From contig MNCI01026504.1 of assembly GCA_015680685.1 (NCBI GenBank), forward strand, positions 321,436 through 343,246: a DNA stretch of 21,811 nt, in the 5' to 3' direction. This stretch comes from Gnetum montanum (Eukaryota > Streptophyta > Gnetopsida > Gnetales > Gnetaceae). Under the pieces are notes generated by a model. That model did not search any database. It was given only the letters and a program-made list of their open reading frames with translations, and was not told where the DNA came from. Made by a program: the position numbers and the translations under genes. Shown piece after piece: positions 16,972-21,811 of the stretch (its first letter is position 1; each line of letters begins with the position of its first letter).

Positions 16972-18591
16972 ATGTCTCTCTCACACAGAAGTGACAATGC
17001 ATTGTATAGTAAATGAATTCATAGGAGAAATAATAAGATATACGATGAAGAAAATTGGAATGACCAACTTTGTGTAGGGGTTTCTTATGTTCCTTACCAC
17101 CCTGACAACACTCAAAGACTACATTCACCTAAGACAAACAATCTTGGAGGAGATGATATAAGTCTTGAACTAGGGAAGGCCTCAAGGCCTAAGACCTCCT
17201 CAAAATTTAGAAATGATAAATCAAAGGACCCTAAAGAACACCATAGTAGCCATGGAAAACCTTTGAATTCTTCATCTTCCTCTTCCCCTTCAACATCTAG
17301 TTCTGATGAAGATAATGTAGGTATGGAGATCAAGCTCCAGTAAAGGGTCAGACTAAAAATCAAAATCCAACCCACAAGAAAAGTCAAAGACATCACCATG
17401 AACATAGAAAACATCATCATGATCAAACAAATAGAGATAGAAATTTTCCTCATAACCTATTTGATGATGATGAATCCTTGTTGGCCACTAAGAGCCTAAT
17501 GCATATCATAGAGGCCATTAAGATATCTCGCAGGCATCGCAAAAAGAGTTGTCTACCCAAGCTTGAAATGGATAATATTCCTAAATTTGCAAGAGGCTAT
17601 GATTTAGAACCACGACATCATTTACAAGACTTCCATGATGCTTGTGCTTTCTACAACATTGAAAATGGATGGAAAAAAGCTTAAACTCTTTTTTAGGAAA
17701 CTAATCGATAGACCCAAAGTGTGGTATAGATCGTTGAGACCGAATTCAATCTAAAAATGGTCCACAATGCTGGAACTTTTTAATGAGAAATACCAAACCT
17801 ATGCAAGGGTGTCCAACCTTAGGAGATGATCCAAGAGTGAAAGCAAGAATAACATGAACCCTTAGACATGGCCTTAGATAGATATTATGCCTTACTGAAT
17901 AGATTCCTAGGCCATGATTTCTTTGAGGAGAGGCAACTTTTCCACATCATAGATGAACTTCGTAATGAAACAAGGGAGATCCTTAGGATGTATTCCCCAA
18001 GGAAATTAGACGATCTCCAAGCCCATTAGATCCAAAAGCTAATCGAGCATGTCACAAAAGAAGAAGAAGAGATATGAAAATGGGAGAATGTTAGGAAATA
18101 TCAATGGGATCCAACTCTTCAATAGAAGGAGGTCCATATCTATGGTACAAAGAAAGAGGTAGCTCTCAATAACGTGATTCTGCAACAAACCTTGCCAATA
18201 CAAAATTCTATTAATGAACTTGAAGCAAAGTTTAATAGGATTTCCAAATGGATATATGAAAAAATTACAACTCTCATTGAGATGGTCAAGGAGAGGATCT
18301 TGCAAAATAAGCTAGGTAGTCACAATAAATAAAGGATACAAAACTCAAAAATAGCTAGGAACACTTTTCAACAAATGGGAAAAATGGATAAAAGAAAGTG
18401 AGGCTATAGACTCAACCATAGACGAAGATAATGGATGTGACATTTGTATATATGATCATCTGAAGGGTCATTACCCAGTCTTGTTGCATCTACAAGAGTA
18501 TTGGGTAGGTGCCTTAAATTCGAAGTTTGTGCAAAAGCACATGCTCGAGAGATTTCCTCTTCCACAAGGTAATTATAGACAATTTCACAAC
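16972..18591 (+). pseudogene. Gag of element 2 (3' truncated, with stops)
   Basis: The start ATG at 16972 lies 107 bases after the PBS, as in element 3. The decoded N-terminus MSLSHRSDNALYSK leads through YDEENWNDQLCVGVSY and a Ser-rich/acidic segment to a stop at 17341. Element 3 has a comparable stop at the same place, and the frame can be followed beyond. The core has LATKSLMHIIEAIK, KFARGYDLEPRHHLQDFHDA, LIDRPKVWYRSLRPNSI, MLELFNEKYQTYARVSN and YYALLNRFLGHDFFEERQLF. After DDLQAH and IQKLIEHVTKEEEE comes a coiled-coil-like stretch, then ALNSKFVQKHMLERFPLPQ. Frameshifts occur near 17680 and elsewhere. The frame is cut at 18592 by the LTR of element 4. It is the same protein as the element 3 gag. 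Confidence 0.82.
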
Positions 18592-19315
18592 TGATGAGTG
18601 GTGAGGTACCCCTACACTCAACCATACGAATACGAGCATTTCACACATGATTCGGTCGAACTCTGCAGATGTACTAGTTGTGGTATCTAGACGATTATTC
18701 TTAGGTCGCAGTTCACTGTCTTCCCACCTGGACTAGTATTAGCTTTGTCACATATGGTTTAGTCCAAAGTGACATGTATGATGTGTTTCTACACTAGTAC
18801 TACTCCTGAGTATGATGGAAAATAATATTAACTAAGCTAAGAGAGAGAGGGTGAGAGAAAATCTAAGCTAGCCTAAGTGCGATGAGCATCTGTTCCTCAA
18901 TCATCTGTACACATCTTGGACCTCGTACATGACTACCACTAGGATTACCAAGCATAGATCCTAGGTACGCTACTGGGTTGCCAAGTAGTCATACTTAAAT
19001 GCACGTGATGAAGTTGTACTCATTTCGCATTTAATAGGAGTTTAGGGTAAAGAGATGTTAACTACGAAAGCAATAAATAACAATAAAAATTAAATAATTA
19101 AACTAAGTGAATGCTACAATGATGAAGTAATCTTGATCTTTATTTCCGGTCCTGTGCATTTCCAAGTACATCACACTTGAATAAGGATGTCGTACAATTA
19201 CAATCACCACATTGCGGGCATGCACCGAGAAATAATTCTAACTCTAAGAAGGAAAAATTGCAAGAGTTTGGGTAAGGAACTAAGAACTAATTGCCTAAAC
19301 TAGGGAAAGTTGCCA

Positions 19316-19326
19316 CTTATTTATAG
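19316..19326 (-). promoter_or_regulatory. TATA box of element 4 LTR
   Basis: CTATAAATAAG on the minus strand, identical to 676-686 in element 1, about 18 bp downstream of the last palindrome. It is the likely core promoter. Confidence 0.75.
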
Positions 19327-19343
19327 ACATTGTGGTGGGCTAC

Positions 19344-19425
19344 GATATCGTGGGGGTAGACGTGATATCGCCGATGTGATATCACGCACACGATATCACG
19401 GTTGTGATATCATGGCAGCGATATC
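19344..19425 (-). promoter_or_regulatory. Phased GATATC palindrome array in U3 of element 4
   Basis: Six exact GATATC sites start at 19344, 19364, 19378, 19392, 19406 and 19420, with steps of 20, 14, 14, 14 and 14 bp. Several extend to GTGATATCAC or ACGATATCGT. The site nearest the LTR start ends 26 bp from it. This is the cleanest 14-bp-phased array in the window. Confidence 0.82.
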
Positions 19426-19451
19426 ACAACCAGAAAATTCATGACTCATCA

Positions 19452-19463
19452 TAGCCCCACGAC
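19452..19463 (-). other. Polypurine tract of element 4
   Basis: The minus strand reads GTCGTGGGGCTA directly before TGATGAGTCATG. It is the equivalent of 439-447 and 6493-6504, so the element body lies to the right. Confidence 0.78.
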
Positions 19464-19589
19464 TAAATGAAAACTCATCCTCGAGTTACAGAGATAACAA
19501 ACTCCATTGATTACACAGTGGATAGGTATGGGATTATTGATTGGTGAGAATGGATACATGCTACAGTGTGGAATCGAAGTAAAATTGAG

Positions 19590-20409
19590 GCACAACATAG
19601 AGAATGCAAAAGAAAATCCTACTTCTCTAGAATTGATGGAATTCATGTAGTTCCTGGTGGCAGTGGATCCTCCATTGGTGTCTTTCCCTTTTCTTATGCT
19701 CCAAGTCTTGGGATTTAATGGCATTGAAGTATGGCCTGGAGTTTCTCCTCTTGTAAGGCCTTGAGTGCCTTGGTGTACGTGTAAGTTTATGCTTATGCCA
19801 TAGAGGCATCCTAGTTAGCCTTCTCTTTTTCTTCTGCCACCCTTTTATTCTCTGTCAATAGTTTTTTAAGTTTCTCAATTATGAAAGTGTCTAGTTGGTC
19901 CTGAGCAACCTTTGGCCCTATATTTAGAAGGTTTAATACTTCCAAAATGGCTTGAATAGAGAAATCAATAGTCACACCACAATTGTTAATCGTGGTGCCT
20001 TCTTCTTTATTGTGCCAAAATTGGTATGTTTCCCTTAAGTACCAGGCACCGCTTTTAGAGAGGGTAGCCATAATGGGGACCCTTTGAGGTGATCCATAAC
20101 GGCCTGTAGAGAAAATTTTGCGAAAGGTCCAAAGTTTAATTCCATGATCACTACAGTGAATATGGACCTTTCATGGATGGTTTGAACACAATCTTGGGGC
20201 AACGTGAGATATCGTCCCTGTTCAGACGCTGCTGTAGCTCCTCCTTTTGCCTACTTTGATTGTATAGTAGCAGGGTCTTCTTGGTGGATACTAAATGATT
20301 GTTCCTCCTACTCTGCATGTTGTTCAATAGGAACTTGTCCTTCACCTCTCTTAGGTCGTTTGATCGCACCTTGAACATGACCTTCCTATTGTTTGTGTTT
20401 TGGGGCCAT
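19590..20409 (-). pseudogene. Unrecognised 3' ORF of element 4 (with stops and a frameshift)
   Basis: On the minus strand, an ATG at 20407-20409 opens MAPKHKQ, then a stop, then GAIKRPKRGEGQVPIEQHAE, TIQSK, GRYLTLPQDCVQTIHERSIF and MELNFGPFAKFSLQAVMDHL. After a frame change near 20060 it continues as SGAWYLRETYQFWHNKEEG, NNCGVTIDFSIQAILEVL and IIEKLKKLLTENKRVAEEKE, a short coiled-coil-like end. With three stops and the shift removed it would exceed 200 residues. It is not gag, RT, RNase H or integrase as I know them. It lies between the gag/pol side and the 3' LTR, the place of the extra 3' ORF in Athila-like elements, but I see no signal peptide or membrane segment. It could be a diverged env-position ORF or a captured sequence. 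Function unknown. Confidence 0.5.
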
Positions 20410-20718
20410 CTGCAATCACACAGGGCCAATCGTTAGTAAGGTTGTTACCAAAGTTAGGTTATACCTTACTGCTTGCCTTAATAGATTTACTTTATTTTTG
20501 TGTGATGTTAATTATTGGAAGAACATGTTCTCAAAAGATTATAATGTTGAGTCCTCTTTGCTTAGGTGGTTTCCAATTTTAATTTTTTGGTATAGCTAAG
20601 GGGATGAAATTATTTTTGACACATTTTATTCTTAATTTAACAACTAATTACCCTTAAATATGTCCTTCGGATGATGATGAATTTCAAAAAATTTATGCAC
20701 TATTCGGCATGTGCCCCT

Positions 20719-20731
20719 CCCCCATGACTAA
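20719..20731 (-). other. Internal PPT-like motif of element 4
   Basis: The + strand reads CCCCCATGACTAA, identical to 7205-7217 in element 3. In element sense it is TTAGTCATGGGGG followed by AGGGGC, a 10-base purine run. It lies about 1.27 kb upstream of the true polypurine tract. A second plus-strand primer role is inferred only. Confidence 0.45.
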
Positions 20732-21231
20732 GCTAAACACTCCGAGGTCAAGTAGGTTTAAACGAAATGAAAATTGGAGTACCAGCAAGCGAGTTATGGA
20801 TATGAAAGTAAGGGACGCATAGTCGCTTGTTGTAGAGAGGAATTTGAAAAACTTCACCTGTGTGAATAGTTGTAAATGATGTTGATTAGAATAAGGGGGT
20901 CACGTATATATATTTTCATCGAAGTTAGGACACTTAGAGAATGTACCGAATTTAATATATATATATTTTTGAAATTAAACGATGTAAACTAAGGACATCT
21001 GAATGATTGTTAAAGGGTTCCAAGGTAATTCAACTAGTTCTGAAGGCACAAAAATTATGATGGTGTGGAATTTATCAATAAGGACCTCGAATGGTAGAGA
21101 AAAAGGCTATGTGATGGTTCATAGGAACGTTGAATCAGAGGGATAGCAATAAGGGAAAGAAAATTGTTGGCAATATGCTAAGGGTAATAAATGGTGTGTG
21201 GAAGATGGGTCATGAGTGCAAATTACAAAAA

Positions 21232-21285
21232 TTATGCAAGTGAGTCCTCCCAAAGAAGGTTCCAACCTTTAATGCCCTTGCATAA
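21232..21285. other. Conserved inverted repeat in element 4's 3' region
   Basis: TTATGCAAG (21232-21240) and CTTGCATAA (21277-21285) are perfect inverted 9-mers around a 36-base loop. The arms match those at 7434-7489 in element 3. A short palindrome-like AAGGTTCCAACCTT lies inside the loop. Confidence 0.55.
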
Positions 21286-21811
21286 CCACACTTAAATGTG
21301 TACATGGGCACTCAAACGATTAAATGTAATCCACACTGATTCCACAAAACACACACATGTAAATATCATTGGAATGAGGTAAGAATTCTATGTTACACAC
21401 GACATGAGATGAGACGAACTATAGAAGGGATTGTAGAGATAGGGACATGAGGTAACTAACCTAGGGCACAGTGAATACTGCGTGTAAAGCATGATTAATG
21501 TGTCATTAACCCATCATTCCAAGATCAAGACCAAGTCCATTCCTTTGATCAGTGACACTGCATTGTTTCATCCCATGATGAGCAACTATGAGAGTACCAT
21601 AACAACAAGGTGTACAATCACTTGGCATTTTATTCAAGGGAGGAGTGATTTTTGTTTTGTGGCACTTCTTTTATTTTTTTTCTCTTCTCTCTTTTTTTTT
21701 TTCGATTGCTGAATCTAGAGAAGTTGCCAACCGTCAGGCATGGATGCATGTCTTTCTAATGGGACCCCCTAGAACAACATTGGATTTTTGAGTGCCTTTT
21801 GATTACTCTTA

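Larger units (their letters stand above)
18592..19451 (-). repeat. 3' LTR of element 4 (860 bp)
   Basis: On the minus strand it starts TGATGAGTCATGAATTTTC at 19451, preceded by a polypurine tract. It ends GGGGTACCTCACCACTCATCA at 18592. Its left flank is element 2's gag (ending ACAAC at 18587-18591), so element 4 inserted there in the opposite orientation. It has a palindrome array (19344-19425), a TATA box (19316-19326) and the R/U5 block near 18941-18985. CpG is relatively well kept, which suggests a recent insertion like element 1. The other target-site copy is outside the window. Confidence 0.9.
20410..21811 (-). mobile_element. Element 4, 3' internal non-coding region
   Basis: No recognisable coding domain is seen. 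The part from about 20700 to the window end aligns with element 3's 3' region (about 7190-8060). Shared pieces are CCCCCATGACTAA, GCAAGTGnGTCCTCCC, AATGCCCTTGCATAACCAC and a long T/C tract on the + strand (about 21655-21705, purine-rich in element sense). The element continues past the right edge, so whether it once carried pol cannot be judged here. Confidence 0.65.

Noticed and set aside
17112-17453. A 113-codon minus-strand open frame with Leu/Ser-rich and hydrophobic stretches
   Set aside because: It is the antisense of the Ser-rich segment of element 2's gag, whose sense frame matches element 3's gag residue by residue.
18039-18305. An 88-codon minus-strand frame resembling a hydrophobic protein
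   Set aside because: It is antisense to the Lys/Glu-rich coiled-coil part of element 2's gag; the hydrophobic look comes from reverse-complemented Lys/Glu codons.
18430-18475. A possible CCHC knuckle in element 2's gag (CDICIYDHLKGHY)
   Set aside because: Spacing does not fit C-x2-C-x4-H-x4-C and the last Cys is missing; the matching part of element 3 does not support it either.

Overview
This is nuclear DNA of a plant with a large, repeat-rich genome. It is AT-rich and holds plant-type Ty3/gypsy and Ty1/copia LTR retrotransposons, with primer-binding sites matching plant tRNA-Asp and initiator tRNA-Met. I see no host gene, tRNA, rRNA or CRISPR array. The species cannot be fixed from the sequence; a gymnosperm or a large-genome angiosperm would fit. 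Almost the whole window is a stack of nested, decayed retrotransposons, and no reading frame is intact over a full domain set.

Layout, left to right. (1) 1-1339: 3' end of element 1 (+ strand), a gypsy-type element with a complete, CpG-rich 3' LTR (448-1339), inserted in the integrase of a copia element. (2) 1340-3569: that copia element (- strand), with initiator-Met PBS, gag, zinc knuckle, protease, pre-integrase and integrase core; RT is not in the window. (3) 3570-5162: 5' end of element B (- strand), with an LTR, a tRNA-Asp-type PBS and one unrecognised 79-residue ORF. (4) 5163-5807 and 12106-14390: two halves of one Tekay/Del-like gypsy polyprotein (element C, - strand), split by (5) element 3 (about 5857-12105, - strand). 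Element 3 has both LTRs, PBS, a gag of about 690 codons and a PPT, but no pol. (6) 14391-15955: AT-rich sequence upstream of element C's gag, with 151-bp-spaced repeats. (7) 15956-18591: 5' LTR, PBS and gag of element 2 (+ strand). (8) 18592-21811: 3' LTR and 3' internal region of element 4 (- strand), which interrupts element 2's gag.

Elements 1, 2, 3 and 4 belong to one family: LTRs of about 860-890 bp starting TGATGA and ending CTCATCA, homologous gag (2 and 3), homologous 3' regions (1, 3 and 4), and a tRNA-Asp PBS (2 and 3). Element B is a more distant relative. The most unusual signal is a phased array of 6-bp palindromes in the U3 of every one of these family LTRs, between the LTR start and the TATA box. 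The first palindrome lies about 26-29 bp inside the LTR and the basic step is 14 bp. The palindrome is GATATC in elements 1, 2 and 4 but GACGTC-like in element 3. Other points of interest are a pol-less gag-bearing element, a conserved internal copy of the polypurine-tract context, and a perfect 47-bp inverted copy between two N bases that looks like an assembly error. All positions and translations were read by eye.
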